A DNA stretch of 64,000 nucleotides from Salipaludibacillus sp047795645 (GCF_047795645.1 NZ_CP181045.1:992001-1056000); one strand, 5' to 3'; positions 22,227 through 31,333 are shown, numbered from the stretch's first letter. Translations and numbers: made by a program. Notes: a model not told the origin generated them from the letters alone.

Positions 22227-22985
22227 TTACCTGTGTCCTCTCTTAGGTGTTGTATAGGTTTCTGCCCACGCTGGAATGAATCCCGCACTAATTGCAATGC
22301 TTTTTGAAATATTATGAGATTCAACAGTTCCATAAAATGGTATTCTGTCTTTTTCTAAAATAGCTTGTTTTAATAATGCAGTTAGGTTTGTACCTACGCC
22401 TTTTCCACGGAATTCTGGAAGCACATCAATGCCTATCTGCCACAGCGTTTCACTATCAGCACTCGCACCAGCCATGCCCATTATTCGACTTCCGTCAACC
22501 GCAGCAACAGCTATAACATCGGGGTGATTTTCTTTAAATCCTAAAGCTTCACCAAATCTTTCATCATTTTTAAACTGAAGAATCTCTTTCTGATCAAACC
22601 AATTAACATCGAAAAGTGGTTTTACTATACGAGCATTTGCTTTAGGAATATAGTAATGGTGGATATCAGCCAATTCATGGCCAAATTGATTCATTTCTTT
22701 ATCAATGAATCTAAGTTTTGGGTATTCAAAAAGCCAATTTGGATCTTCTTTACTTAAATTTTCTTCTACCCAGGGGAGAAGATGTTCATCACCTGATACT
22801 ATTGCGCGGCCAGAAAAGCAAAGAATTTTGAGAAAGCAGGGATTATCATTAAATTTACGACTTCCCTTAACTAAGTCGTTTTTAGTTATAATGATTTTTG
22901 ATTTATCAAAATCTGTTATCTTACAATTATAATCTAGTAATAGCTGACTCTTTGTTAATTCTATGATTTTATTTTCTTGGTTCAT
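22227..22985 (-). CDS. GNAT-family N-acetyltransferase
   Basis: A 252-residue protein whose C-terminal half is a GNAT acetyltransferase: VLPEFRGKGVGTNLTALLKQAIL is the acetyl-CoA pyrophosphate loop (R/Q-x-x-G-x-G/A type), followed by FYGTVESHNISKSIAISAGF. The N-terminal ~120 residues are an additional, unrecognised domain. An in-frame ATG six codons upstream lacks a ribosome site, whereas GAGAGG stands 10 nt before the ATG at 22985. The substrate is unknown. It is convergent with the glycosyltransferase gene. Confidence 0.85.
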   Translation of the reverse strand: MNQENKIIELTKSQLLLDYNCKITDFDKSKIIITKNDLVKGSRKFNDNPCFLKILCFSGRAIVSGDEHLLPWVEENLSKEDPNWLFEYPKLRFIDKEMNQFGHELADIHHYYIPKANARIVKPLFDVNWFDQKEILQFKNDERFGEALGFKENHPDVIAVAAVDGSRIMGMAGASADSETLWQIGIDVLPEFRGKGVGTNLTALLKQAILEKDRIPFYGTVESHNISKSIAISAGFIPAWAETYTTPKRGHR

Positions 22986-23195
22986 GATCACTTTTCCTCT
23001 CAATAATTGGACATATATGCTTTCTTTGTATAGTTACTTCTGGATGGTTATTGATAAATCCTTTTTATTACTATAAAAATAATATATTCCATTACATTCA
23101 GGATTGAATTAAAATATCAATCCGTTACAATTAGAATATAAAATGTGGATTAATATGCTAATTGTAAAAACTTCATAGATGAAAGGGGTTTTTAG

Positions 23196-23501
23196 ATGAG
23201 GAATGTTTCAAACCAACCTTTAGAACGACGGTTTAAAATCGCACATCGTGAGGCTTGGATAGGTGTTTCTCTCGCTGTGATAAATATCCTATGGTGGTAT
23301 GGTTTTGCCTACACACTTGGTTCGAAACCACCAGAGGAATACACGTACATATTCGGTTTTCCAGCTTGGTTTTTCTGGAGTTGTATTGCAGGGTTTGCTG
23401 TTATGGTGATGCTCGTTATGATCGTTGTTAAATTTGTTTTAGTAGATATGTCATTAGAAGATGAAGAAGATAACACGAATGATGGGGGGCACTCATCATG
23501 A
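23196..23501 (+). CDS. yhdT: YhdT-family small membrane protein (DUF997)
   Basis: A 101-residue protein with two hydrophobic segments (about 25-45 and 57-82) and an acidic tail. RFKIAHREAWIGV followed by WWYGFAY and FGFPAWFFWSC are the family signatures. It overlaps panF by 4 nt, the same order as in Escherichia coli yhdT-panF, where it is regarded as an accessory to the symporter. AAAGGGG precedes the ATG. Its function is not established; close translational coupling suggests a complex or chaperone role. Confidence 0.88.
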   Translation: MRNVSNQPLERRFKIAHREAWIGVSLAVINILWWYGFAYTLGSKPPEEYTYIFGFPAWFFWSCIAGFAVMVMLVMIVVKFVLVDMSLEDEEDNTNDGGHSS

Positions 23502-24955
23502 ATTGGGATGTTTTAATGCCATTAATCCTGTTTTTAGTTGTCATCTTTTTCATAGGAATTTGGTCGAATCGGAAAATGGTTAAATCAACATCCTTCCTTA
23601 GCGACTACTTTCTTGGAAGTAGAGAATTAGGTGGATTAGTTCTAGCAATGACAATGGTTGCTACATATGGAAGTGCGTCAAGTTTTCTTGGTGGACCCGG
23701 TGCTGCTTATACCATTGGGTTAGGATGGGTTTTGCTTGCGATGACACAGGTGGCAACAGGCTACTTTGTACTCTTAATACTAGGGAAAAAATTCGCAATT
23801 GTTGCCCGTCGTTATAAAGCAGTGACATTAATCGATTTTTTAAAAGAACGCTATCAAAGCAAGTCTGTCGTATTATTATCTGCGTTAAGTATTATCATAT
23901 TTTTATTTGCTGCTATGGCTGCGCAATGGGTCGGAGGAGCATATTTAATTCAGTCGTTAACAGGATTAACTTATACGTCAGCGTTGTTTGTTTTTGCAAT
24001 TGCTGTATTGATTTACGTGATTATTGGTGGATTTCGGGCGGTAGCCTTGACGGATACGTTACAAGGTATCGTGATGTTTGTAGGGACATTGTTGCTGTTG
24101 ATTGGCGTTGTCATAGCTGGTGGGGGATTAGACAATATTTTCGCTGATTTAATGAATGAGAATCCAAACCTGATTACCCCTTTTGGTCAGGATGGACAGC
24201 TCACCGCTTTATACGTTTCATCTTTTTGGATTCTAGTTGGTGTTGGTGTTGTTGGTCTACCACAAGTTGCCGTTCGTGCGATGTCCTATCGTGATTCCAA
24301 ATCGATGCATCGTGCGTTAATCATCGGGACAATTGTCGTTGGGTTTATCATGTTAAACATGCATTTGATTGGCGTGTTTGCTCGCCCTGTTTTACCTGGC
24401 ATCGAGGTTGCTGACCAAGTGATCCCATTAATTGCGCTGGAGGTTTTGCCGGGATGGCTTGCAGGTCTCGTATTAGCTGCTCCATTAGCAGCGATGATGT
24501 CGACGGTTGACTCATTACTCTTACTTGTTAGTTCTTCTGTTGTAAAAGATGTCTATATGAATTATATAAAGCCGGAAGCATCGAATAATCACATCATGAA
24601 AGTGAGCATGGGTGTGACAGGTTTTCTAGGAGTTGGAGTCTTTCTCTTAGCCATTAATCCACCTGAGTTATTAATTATGTTGAACCTGTTTGCATTTGGC
24701 GGCTTGGAAGCGGCATTTATATGGCCAGTAGTTCTCGGACTTTATTGGAAGTACGGAAATAAGTATGGTGCATTGGCTTCGATGATTACTGGTGTGGCAT
24801 CTTATATAGCAATTTATCAATACAATAGTACTTATGGTGATATTTTAGGCGTTCATGCTGTTGTCATTCCTGTAGCATTATCTCTCGTTGCTTTTGTCAC
24901 GTTCAGCCTACTTATAAAAAGAAAAGCTTATTATTTCCCAACAAAAATAAACTAA
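23498..24955 (+). CDS. panF: Sodium/pantothenate symporter
   Basis: A 485-residue sodium:solute symporter (SSS family) with about 13 membrane segments. Family features: TYGSASSFLGGPGAAYTIGLGW near the start, IGGFRAVALTDTLQG, VGLPQVAVRAMSYRDSKSMH and AAPLAAMMSTVDSLLLLVSS. Together with the yhdT partner this identifies PanF, which imports vitamin B5 with Na+. GGGGGG stands 8 nt before the ATG, within yhdT. A hairpin follows. Confidence 0.9.
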   Translation: MNWDVLMPLILFLVVIFFIGIWSNRKMVKSTSFLSDYFLGSRELGGLVLAMTMVATYGSASSFLGGPGAAYTIGLGWVLLAMTQVATGYFVLLILGKKFAIVARRYKAVTLIDFLKERYQSKSVVLLSALSIIIFLFAAMAAQWVGGAYLIQSLTGLTYTSALFVFAIAVLIYVIIGGFRAVALTDTLQGIVMFVGTLLLLIGVVIAGGGLDNIFADLMNENPNLITPFGQDGQLTALYVSSFWILVGVGVVGLPQVAVRAMSYRDSKSMHRALIIGTIVVGFIMLNMHLIGVFARPVLPGIEVADQVIPLIALEVLPGWLAGLVLAAPLAAMMSTVDSLLLLVSSSVVKDVYMNYIKPEASNNHIMKVSMGVTGFLGVGVFLLAINPPELLIMLNLFAFGGLEAAFIWPVVLGLYWKYGNKYGALASMITGVASYIAIYQYNSTYGDILGVHAVVIPVALSLVAFVTFSLLIKRKAYYFPTKIN

Positions 24956-24968
24956 AATAACTTAACTT

Positions 24969-25000
24969 GCCCCTAGTGTTTTAATATACTAGGGGCTAAG
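24969..25000 (+). terminator. Probable terminator of yhdT-panF
   Basis: A perfect 9-bp GC-rich stem GCCCCTAGT / ACTAGGGGC, 10-nt loop, then TAAGTATTTAG. The U-tract is poor. Confidence 0.6.
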
Positions 25001-25126
25001 TATTTAGATTGCAGAACTAACGTTTAATAAAAATTATCAATTCATGCATAATTTCCACAATTGTTTTGCATGATATTAAATGTAGGAAATAAGGAAATTT
25101 CTACTACTTTTAGGAAGGAGGAAACC

Positions 25127-25246
25127 ATGTCCAACAAGAAAAATAAAAATCGTGTGACTGATGACATTGGACTTAGTGGAGACGCTAATCAAAGCAAAAA
25201 AGCTAGGAAGCGTGCTGCAAGGGAAGATAAAAAGAAATTAGGATAA
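25127..25246 (+). CDS. Small, highly basic hypothetical protein (39 aa)
   Basis: A 39-residue, Lys/Arg/Asn-rich protein: MSNKKNKNRVTDDI, then a helix KKARKRAAREDKKKLG. It has a very strong ribosome site (AGGAAGGAGG, 5 nt before ATG). An in-frame start 22 codons upstream has no such site. No signal or membrane segment. Small basic proteins of this kind occur in bacilli, some of them spore-associated; I do not recognise this one. A strong hairpin follows the stop by 3 nt. Confidence 0.65.
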   Translation: MSNKKNKNRVTDDIGLSGDANQSKKARKRAAREDKKKLG

Positions 25247-25249
25247 CGT

Positions 25250-25296
25250 AAAGAGGAAGCAAAAGAACGGACCAACGGTTCTTTTGCTTCCTCTTT
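25250..25296. repeat. Dispersed GGAAGC-ended inverted repeat, copy 2, doubling as terminator
   Basis: A perfect 19-bp inverted repeat (arms 25250-25268 and 25278-25296; AAAGAGGAAGCAAAAGAAC on the left) with a 9-nt loop GGACCAACG, then GTTATTGC. It is related to the copies at 18615 and 27607 and sits directly after the small basic gene, where it would act as a terminator. Confidence 0.75.
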
Positions 25297-25494
25297 GTTA
25301 TTGCTATTACTCTAATGTGAAATCAGGTATTTTTAGCCCATGTTTAAGAGCTAACGCAACAAAGTGTCGGCTCCACAGATCTGTATTATCCATCATTCTT
25401 ATTCTTATGTGTTTTAATCTGATCGTTAACATTTTTAGGCGGGTGACATACATTATCATTGTCTAGAACATAAGAACAGGAAGGAGAAAATACC

Positions 25495-26301
25495 TTGATT
25501 AACCAACTAAATGTCGGGAAGTCTCATTATCCCGGTCAACTAGCACATCGGTATTTTTCACAATCAGAGAATTTTAGGTTGTTGAAATTGGCCTCAATAC
25601 ACAATCCAGTATTATTTTATCAATATGCCCAACAGCAATATTATCACAAAGCACTTGCAAATCACTATAAGGCGATGGCAGCTGGTGGGGGAGTGTCGCA
25701 TAGAAAAACAAGTGAGATTGGGCCAAAACAAAATCAATCACAACAAGCTGAATCGAAGAGTCGCTCATTATTGGATGCCCTTCGCAATGGTGGGTATATT
25801 TTGTATGCTAGGCATGCGGAAGCAACCGTGGGAGCAGATCAACAAAATTATGATCTACAAGATTGCGCGACACAAAGAAATCTTTCCGAGTATGGAAGAA
25901 GACAAGCCGTAACTTACGGGGAAGGACTCCGTAGTATAGAGATACCTGTTAACTATCCAGTTGAAGCAAGTCCCTTTTGCAGAACGATAGAAACAGCCAG
26001 ATTGGCTTTTGGAGAAGATAATGTTCTTGTTGAGCCGTTTTGGGTAAATATATATCATATATCTGAACTTATTAATACTGGCCGTCAGCAAAGAGTACTA
26101 AACTACCTTCAATCAGTATTAGAAACATACCCTCCTGCAGGAAGTAATAAGGTCATTATTAGTCATAGTTTTCCATCACGTGTTGGTTTAGGGAGAATTC
26201 CAAACATGGGAACAGTCATCGTGAGACCTCATGGACAAGGAAACGGTTATGACATCGTTGCTAAATTAACTTTATCTGAATTAACAGAGTTGCGCACATA
26301 A
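25495..26301 (+). CDS. Histidine phosphatase superfamily protein with N-terminal extension
   Basis: A 268-residue protein. From about residue 97 it is a branch-1/2-like histidine phosphatase: YARHAEATVG is the phosphohistidine motif (RHG variant RHA), followed by LSEYGRRQAVTYGEGLRS, SPFCRTIETARLAFG, and a second conserved His in ISHSFPS. The first ~90 residues are unusual, rich in Tyr, His and Gln (FYQYAQQQYYHKALANHYKA), without a signal peptide. The substrate is unknown. Start TTG, 8 nt after GGAAGGAG. Single gene, with a bidirectional terminator after it. Confidence 0.82.
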   Translation: MINQLNVGKSHYPGQLAHRYFSQSENFRLLKLASIHNPVLFYQYAQQQYYHKALANHYKAMAAGGGVSHRKTSEIGPKQNQSQQAESKSRSLLDALRNGGYILYARHAEATVGADQQNYDLQDCATQRNLSEYGRRQAVTYGEGLRSIEIPVNYPVEASPFCRTIETARLAFGEDNVLVEPFWVNIYHISELINTGRQQRVLNYLQSVLETYPPAGSNKVIISHSFPSRVGLGRIPNMGTVIVRPHGQGNGYDIVAKLTLSELTELRT

Positions 26302-26377
26302 TAAAAGAAGCAAAGGTGACTAAAAAAGTAAGAAACAGTAAAAATTCATATGAAGCAGAAAATAGATATGTTCGAAC

Positions 26378-26420
26378 AAAGAAGCTAACCTGCCATAATA
26401 AGGGCGTGGTTAGCTTCTTT
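26378..26420. terminator. Bidirectional terminator
   Basis: A perfect 13-bp stem AAAGAAGCTAACC / GGTTAGCTTCTTT with a 17-nt loop. It lies between the convergent histidine phosphatase and lipoprotein genes. Confidence 0.88.
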
Positions 26421-26452
26421 ACTAAATCCTGCGATCCGTATAGTACAGAAAT

Positions 26453-27571
26453 TTACTCATAAGCAACATTTAATTCAGAGGATTCATAAAATGCACGTTT
26501 TACTTCGTTATAATCATTTGTTAATTGATTAAATTGATCATTAAATTCAATAATTTGATTGTATAACTCATTGACAGAGTCATGTTGTTCTCGGAGTTCA
26601 TCAAGCTCAACTTCATCATTTTTGATCATTTCATATAGAATAATATCTTCATTAATTGACAAGAGGTATTCTTCGTTCAATTCTAAGTATTTCTCATATC
26701 GTTCAGTCATCGTTTCAGCTAATTCACTTGCGATAAGACTTGTCTCTTCTTCATCTATTCTTTCGATGTGTTTTTCGCCATCTTGGAACGAATGAAAAGA
26801 CTCTTCCATCATTTTTTTCTCTTCTTCAATAAGATCTCCTCTAGTATTCGCAGATTCGATTGCTTGATCAGCGATTGGTTCGATTTCTTCTACTGTAGGG
26901 AGGGAGAGCATTTCATCGTACCATGTCATCTCATTTGATTCAGCCTCATGCAGGGATTCTTGGTAGTCGGTAATTTCTGTTTCAATGTGAGCAGCTTCTT
27001 CTATTTGATCGTAAATTAATTTAGCTGGATTTTGTGGGGCAAGTTTTATATCACCTGGTTGATCTTGAAAAACGGCATAGACATCGAATCCTAGGTCGTA
27101 TTCTAGATATTCTGTCATCTCACTCAAATCTGACAGACGGATAGAAATTACCTCGTCTTGATTAAAAAGCATATGTAAAAGAATCTCATCATTTTTTACC
27201 ATCATTCCATAGGAATCTTGAATATATTCTTCTTCCTCATAAACATCTTCGGCTTGCGATCTTTCGCTTCCAATGCCAATCCCTTGATCTGTTTCGTGAT
27301 CCTCATCTATTGAACTAATACCAACAACGTTATTATCCACAAAGATAAAAGCTACATTTTCATAACTTAAGGTTGTATACTCCTTGTCATTAATAACCGA
27401 TGTATCTATGTCATTTGCAGTCCCGAGGCGTTCCTCTACCTCATCTTGTGAATCACCGAGTTCTGTATCATTTACAACGTATTCACTTGCATCTAATTCA
27501 TTATTAAAACATCCAACCATAATTAATCCAATTCCAACAAATGTGAGCGTCTTTCCAATAAATAATTTCAT
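26453..27571 (-). CDS. Putative acidic lipoprotein, YkyA-like C-terminal part
   Basis: A 372-residue secreted protein. The signal peptide ends in the lipobox LIMVGC (Cys21), so it should be lipid-anchored outside the membrane. Residues 30-75 (LGDSQDEVEERLGTAN and what follows) resemble the small SmpA/BamE-like fold common in Bacillus lipoproteins. The second half (about 180-370) is very acidic and heptad-rich, like the YkyA group of putative wall-binding lipoproteins. Strong Glu/Asp enrichment fits life at high pH or salt. No enzyme motif is seen. ATG start after AGAAGGGGGA. Confidence 0.7.
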   Translation of the reverse strand: MKLFIGKTLTFVGIGLIMVGCFNNELDASEYVVNDTELGDSQDEVEERLGTANDIDTSVINDKEYTTLSYENVAFIFVDNNVVGISSIDEDHETDQGIGIGSERSQAEDVYEEEEYIQDSYGMMVKNDEILLHMLFNQDEVISIRLSDLSEMTEYLEYDLGFDVYAVFQDQPGDIKLAPQNPAKLIYDQIEEAAHIETEITDYQESLHEAESNEMTWYDEMLSLPTVEEIEPIADQAIESANTRGDLIEEEKKMMEESFHSFQDGEKHIERIDEEETSLIASELAETMTERYEKYLELNEEYLLSINEDIILYEMIKNDEVELDELREQHDSVNELYNQIIEFNDQFNQLTNDYNEVKRAFYESSELNVAYE

Positions 27572-27606
27572 AATTTATCCCCCTTCTATTAAGTGATATA
27601 ATAACA

Positions 27607-27647
27607 CAAAAAGGAAGCGAGGGGACGGTTCTTTTGCTTCCTTTTTG
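27607..27647. repeat. Dispersed GGAAGC-ended inverted repeat, copy 3
   Basis: A 12-bp inverted repeat CAAAAAGGAAGC / GCTTCCTTTTTG around GAGGGGACGGTTCTTTT. In reverse orientation it nearly matches copy 1. It lies 36 nt upstream of the lipoprotein gene. Confidence 0.72.
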
Positions 27648-27829
27648 AGAATAAATGCGAGAAGCGATATGGGAAAGTTTATATTTCACATTGTTTTCCA
27701 CTGAGAGAAAGCTTTGATAGATGATTTAAAGCTATTCTATGAATTCTCTATAAAAGTAGAGAATAAAGAATCTTCACACTATTATTTCTTCTTATTATTG
27801 AGAGCTTATATAAAATTGATTCGTTTAAT

Positions 27830-27860
27830 AAAAAAGGAAGCGCAAATTGCTGCGCTTCCT
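27830..27860 (-). terminator. Terminator of the LysM-CAP gene
   Basis: On the minus strand: GGAAGCGCA, loop GCAATT, TGCGCTTCC, then TTTTTTATT, starting 6 nt after the stop codon. Confidence 0.9.
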
Positions 27861-27865
27861 AATTT

Positions 27866-28552
27866 TTACTTAGAAATAAACATTTGAGTCCAGTAGTTTC
27901 CGTATCGTGATCCGCCTTCAACATATCCAATACCGATATGTGTGAAGGAATCACTCAGTATATTTTGTCTATGACCAGGACTATTCATCCAAGAATCCAT
28001 TACATTTTCTGCTGAGCGTTGTCCAGCTGCAATGTTCTCACCAGCACTTCTGTAACTCACACCATAATGTTTTAACATATCGAATGGTGAACCATACGTC
28101 GGAGAAGTGTGACTAAAATAGTTATTATCGCTCATGTCTTGTGATTTTGCTCTTGCTACTTTGCCTACTTCATCATCGATTTTCAAAGCTGACAAACCAT
28201 GTTTCGCTCTTTCTTGGTTAACCAATTCAAACACTGCGAGTTCTGTAGCATTAGCAGAACTATTAAATTGGTTTTCGCTATTATTATTGTTGCTATTGTC
28301 AACTAGTTTTATAGTGGAACCTATGCGCATATTGTGGGGGTCAACATTTGGATTAATACGCATTAGCTCTCGATAATCTACCCCGTAACGTTCCCCAATA
28401 TAAAAGAAACTGTCTCCTTGATACACTTTGTATGCTTCAAAAGGTGGTTCATCAAAGTGATCGTAGTCTCTTGCTTCTGTAACATTCGCTGTCCCTACGA
28501 ATAGTCCCAATGCCACTGTTATTCCAACAAGACCTTTTATAAACTTTTTCAT
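27866..28552 (-). CDS. Secreted LysM-CAP domain protein (YkwD/SafA-like)
   Basis: A 228-residue exported protein. The signal peptide (MKKFIKGLVGITVALGLFVG) is followed by one LysM domain (about 41-85: YKVYQGDSFFYIGERYGVDY, INPNVDPHNMRIG), an Asn/Ser linker, then a CAP/SCP domain (about 103-228). The CAP domain has the conserved histidines and glutamates in KSQDMSDNNYFSHTSP, AGENIAAGQ and WMNSPGHRQNIL. LysM binds peptidoglycan. CAP proteins of this type occur widely in spore formers, some linked to the spore coat or cell wall. The biochemical role is not known. Confidence 0.9.
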   Translation of the reverse strand: MKKFIKGLVGITVALGLFVGTANVTEARDYDHFDEPPFEAYKVYQGDSFFYIGERYGVDYRELMRINPNVDPHNMRIGSTIKLVDNSNNNNSENQFNSSANATELAVFELVNQERAKHGLSALKIDDEVGKVARAKSQDMSDNNYFSHTSPTYGSPFDMLKHYGVSYRSAGENIAAGQRSAENVMDSWMNSPGHRQNILSDSFTHIGIGYVEGGSRYGNYWTQMFISK

Positions 28553-28707
28553 AGTATTTGAAACCTCACTTTAATAATAGATTTTCTAACTACTATTAAT
28601 CTTAAAGTATCAAAAACAGAGTGTAAATACTCCAAATATTGTAAGGTAGTTTAGTGGACTTATATGGATCATCATTCAAAAGCGTTCGAATTATTTCTAT
28701 CAATTAC

Positions 28708-29511
28708 TTAAACTAATTTTTTACGAATTTTTCCACTAATTAAATCGATCAAACTAACAAATACAACGACTACAATCAAGATCATCCCAACATCTTCCCA
28801 GTTTCGTTGATAAGTAGCTAAAATAAGCGGAGCACCAATTCCACCAGCTCCGACAATACCTAACACTGTCGAGGCGCGTACATCAATCTCAAAACGGTAG
28901 ATAGAGTACGAAGAAAATTCAGGAATTACTTGCGGAAGTACGCCGTACCACATTGCTTGGATACGGTTTCCACCACTGGCTTTAATCGCATCGACATTGC
29001 TCGTATCAATCGACTCAATCACTTCGGCGTACAACTTACCGAGCATCCCAATCGAATTGATACTAATCGCAAGCACCCCAGCATAGGGGCCAATACCAAC
29101 TGCTGCAACAAAAATGATCGCAAAAATCAGTTCAGGAATCGCTCGAATCGCATTTAACAAGGATTTTCCTATGTAGGAGAATCGCTTTGTCACATTCCGT
29201 GCAGCAAGAAAAGCGACTGGCACAGCCAAGATCGTTGCGACCGTCACTCCAGCATAGGCAATCGCGATCGTTTCGATCATAAAACCGATGTAGACGGGAA
29301 ATTGCACGATATACTCCATGTCTGTTAAAGGGACGATGAAAATACGTCTTAACGTTTGGAGCGGTGATGCGGCTGATCCTGAGACCGAAAAGGACGTTGT
29401 AAATAGACCGATAATATACAAGGCACTGAGCGTAAGCATGATCGTGTAGAAATAAAATTTGTATGTCTTTGTTTTTGCTTTACGTAATGAGACTTTTGGT
29501 TTATCCGCCAT
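28708..29511 (-). CDS. phnE: Phosphonate-type ABC transporter permease PhnE (second), copy A
   Basis: A 267-residue inner-membrane permease with about six hydrophobic segments and the permease EAA-type loop VIESIDTSNVDAIKASGGNRIQ. It is the last gene of phnD-phnC-phnE-phnE, overlapping the preceding permease by one base (TAATG). It differs from the matching gene at 34409-35212 at only two residues (Val/Ile in the N terminus, Gln/His at ~50). The homologous block ends at the stop codon: the bases just downstream are unrelated to those after the other copy. Substrate class: phosphonate, phosphite or another organophosphate, set by the binding protein. Confidence 0.92.
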   Translation of the reverse strand: MADKPKVSLRKAKTKTYKFYFYTIMLTLSALYIIGLFTTSFSVSGSAASPLQTLRRIFIVPLTDMEYIVQFPVYIGFMIETIAIAYAGVTVATILAVPVAFLAARNVTKRFSYIGKSLLNAIRAIPELIFAIIFVAAVGIGPYAGVLAISINSIGMLGKLYAEVIESIDTSNVDAIKASGGNRIQAMWYGVLPQVIPEFSSYSIYRFEIDVRASTVLGIVGAGGIGAPLILATYQRNWEDVGMILIVVVVFVSLIDLISGKIRKKLV

Positions 29512-30335
29512 TATTCTAATCGCCCCCTTAAGCGATTACTAATTAAATCAATGATTGTAATCGTCAGAAATAATACGATAATGATTGTCGAGACATTATC
29601 ATAGTTGAATAAACTTAATTGTTGGTTGAGAATCAATCCAATCCCACCAGCACCAACAAATCCAAGCACAACTGATGCTTTCACATTGATCTCTAAGACA
29701 TATAGTGCATACGAAGCATATTGTGGCAGAATTTGCGGCATTACCGCAAAGCTAATCACCTGAAAAATATTACCTCCAGATGCTTTAATCGCCTCCACCG
29801 GACCTGGATCAATCGCTTCGACCGTTTCACTGATCAGTTTAGCTAAAATACCTACCGAAAAAACGGATAACGCTAGAATACCAGAAACCGCACCAATTCC
29901 AACGAGAGCCACAAACAATACAGCAAGGATAATTTCCGGAATCGTCCGTAACAAATTCAGGAAGTTACGAATAAATTGATAGAAATAGACATTGCGATTG
30001 AGGTTACTCGCCGCGAGAAAGCTCATCGGTAAGGCGATGATAGCCGCAAAAGTCGTACTAAATAACGCCATATTCCATGTTTCTAATAAACTCATCGCGA
30101 CGCGAGGAAAGTAACTCCAATTTGGTGGCCATAAGTCTTCAATGACAAAGTTATAAATAATCGGAAATCCTTCAATTACTCGATTAGGATAAGCTGTTGT
30201 TTGAAAAACAGATAAAACATATAAGATGATCACAATAAGTAAAGATGCTCCTAAGGTGTATTTCATCTTTTTAGGCGTAACGAGGAGACGTTTAGGCTTA
30301 GGTGCAGTCGTATGATTGTTATCCTGCTTGGCCAT
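29511..30335 (-). CDS. phnE: Phosphonate-type ABC transporter permease PhnE (first), copy A
   Basis: A 274-residue permease with about six membrane segments and the coupling loop TVEAIDPGPVEAIKASGGNIFQ. It probably pairs with the second permease gene as a heterodimeric channel for PhnC. It differs from the copy at 35212-36036 at four residues (Pro/Ser and Leu/Pro in the N-terminal tail, Asn/Lys near 75, Val/Ala near 120). It overlaps phnC by one base. Members of this family move phosphonates or related phosphorus compounds across the cytoplasmic membrane. Confidence 0.92.
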   Translation of the reverse strand: MAKQDNNHTTAPKPKRLLVTPKKMKYTLGASLLIVIILYVLSVFQTTAYPNRVIEGFPIIYNFVIEDLWPPNWSYFPRVAMSLLETWNMALFSTTFAAIIALPMSFLAASNLNRNVYFYQFIRNFLNLLRTIPEIILAVLFVALVGIGAVSGILALSVFSVGILAKLISETVEAIDPGPVEAIKASGGNIFQVISFAVMPQILPQYASYALYVLEINVKASVVLGFVGAGGIGLILNQQLSLFNYDNVSTIIIVLFLTITIIDLISNRLRGRLE

Positions 30336-31108
30336 TAGTCATCATCTCCTCCGAGAAGATCATCTTCTTTGATCGGACGACCATAGATTTGTTCAAAAGT
30401 CTCTTCTGTCACGTCTTCAATTGGCCCGTCAAACACCACTTCGCCATCACGTAAACCAATAATCCGATCGGCATACTCTTGCGCCATATCGATAAAATGT
30501 AAGTTGACAATGGTCGTTAACTTATCTTCTCGACTGACTCGTTTCAAGTCTTTCATGACTTTATGTGAGGTAGGAGGATCGAGACTCGCGACGGGCTCAT
30601 CCGCTAAAATAACTTTTGGCTGTTGTGTGAGAACACGGGCAATACTCACACGTTGTTGTTGACCACCACTCAATTCATCTGCACGAACGTAAGCTTTCTC
30701 TTCGATCCCAACACGTTGTAAGTTGTTCATCGCCATTTGCAAATCCTCTTGAGGAAACAACCCGAGGATACTTCGAATTGTACCGGTATAACCGAGGCGT
30801 CCGGCCAGGACATTCCGTAACACAGACATTCGTTTCACAAGGTTATAACTTTGGAAAACCATTCCTACTTTTGTGCGTAATTCTCGTAGTTTCTTTTCCT
30901 TAAAAGAGAGAATATTTTGTTCATCTAATAAGAGTTCACCTTCGGTTGGAGTAACCATCCGATTAATGCTTCGAATTAAGCTTGATTTACCGGCGCCGGA
31001 CATTCCAACAATGACGACAAATTCGCCCTCATTAATTTTAAGATTAATATTCTTTAAGGCGTGATGCCCATTAGGGTACACTAACGATACATTTTTAAAT
31101 TCTAACAA
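30335..31108 (-). CDS. phnC: Phosphonate-type ABC transporter ATPase PhnC, copy A
   Basis: A 257-residue ABC ATPase that powers the importer. Walker A GMSGAGKSSLIRSINRM (~34), Q-loop VFQSYNLV, signature LSGGQQQRVSIARVL (~145), Walker B VILADEPVASLDP, and switch His in IVNLHFIDMA. The length and VTPTEGELLLDEQNI are typical of PhnC. The start is TTG, after AAGAAG. The protein is identical over all 257 residues to the one encoded at 36036-36809. The gene is separated from phnD by a 225-nt spacer with a hairpin. Confidence 0.95.
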   Translation of the reverse strand: MLEFKNVSLVYPNGHHALKNINLKINEGEFVVIVGMSGAGKSSLIRSINRMVTPTEGELLLDEQNILSFKEKKLRELRTKVGMVFQSYNLVKRMSVLRNVLAGRLGYTGTIRSILGLFPQEDLQMAMNNLQRVGIEEKAYVRADELSGGQQQRVSIARVLTQQPKVILADEPVASLDPPTSHKVMKDLKRVSREDKLTTIVNLHFIDMAQEYADRIIGLRDGEVVFDGPIEDVTEETFEQIYGRPIKEDDLLGGDDD

Positions 31109-31238
31109 TCTTCTTCACCATCCCAACTGTTAACTTTTATATGTAAAAAGAAACGAAGTATTTGTTATACTACAATATAAGGTTAATATATTCTGTAAAA
31201 AAACAACCTTGTACTTTAATTAACATCAAAAAAGAAAA

Positions 31239-31290
31239 GAAGTGCCTACACGCCACTGAAAAACGGGTTCCCCGTAGCGAAGACAACTTC
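31239..31290 (-). terminator. Intercistronic hairpin between phnD and phnC, copy A
   Basis: On the minus strand: GAAGT...CGCTAC...GTGGCG...ACTTC, with an inner ACGGG-GAA-CCCGT alternative, followed by the T-rich TTCTTTTCTTTTTTG. It looks like an attenuator or partial terminator that would raise binding-protein mRNA relative to the permease genes. A structurally similar hairpin of different sequence lies at the same place in copy B. Confidence 0.6.
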
Positions 31291-31333
31291 CTTTTATTAC
31301 AATCTAATCATGATTATAGTAATAAGATAATAA

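Noticed and set aside
25284..25466. 60-codon frame on the plus strand after the small basic gene
   Set aside because: It starts inside the inverted repeat, has no ribosome site, and the composition is not that of a protein.
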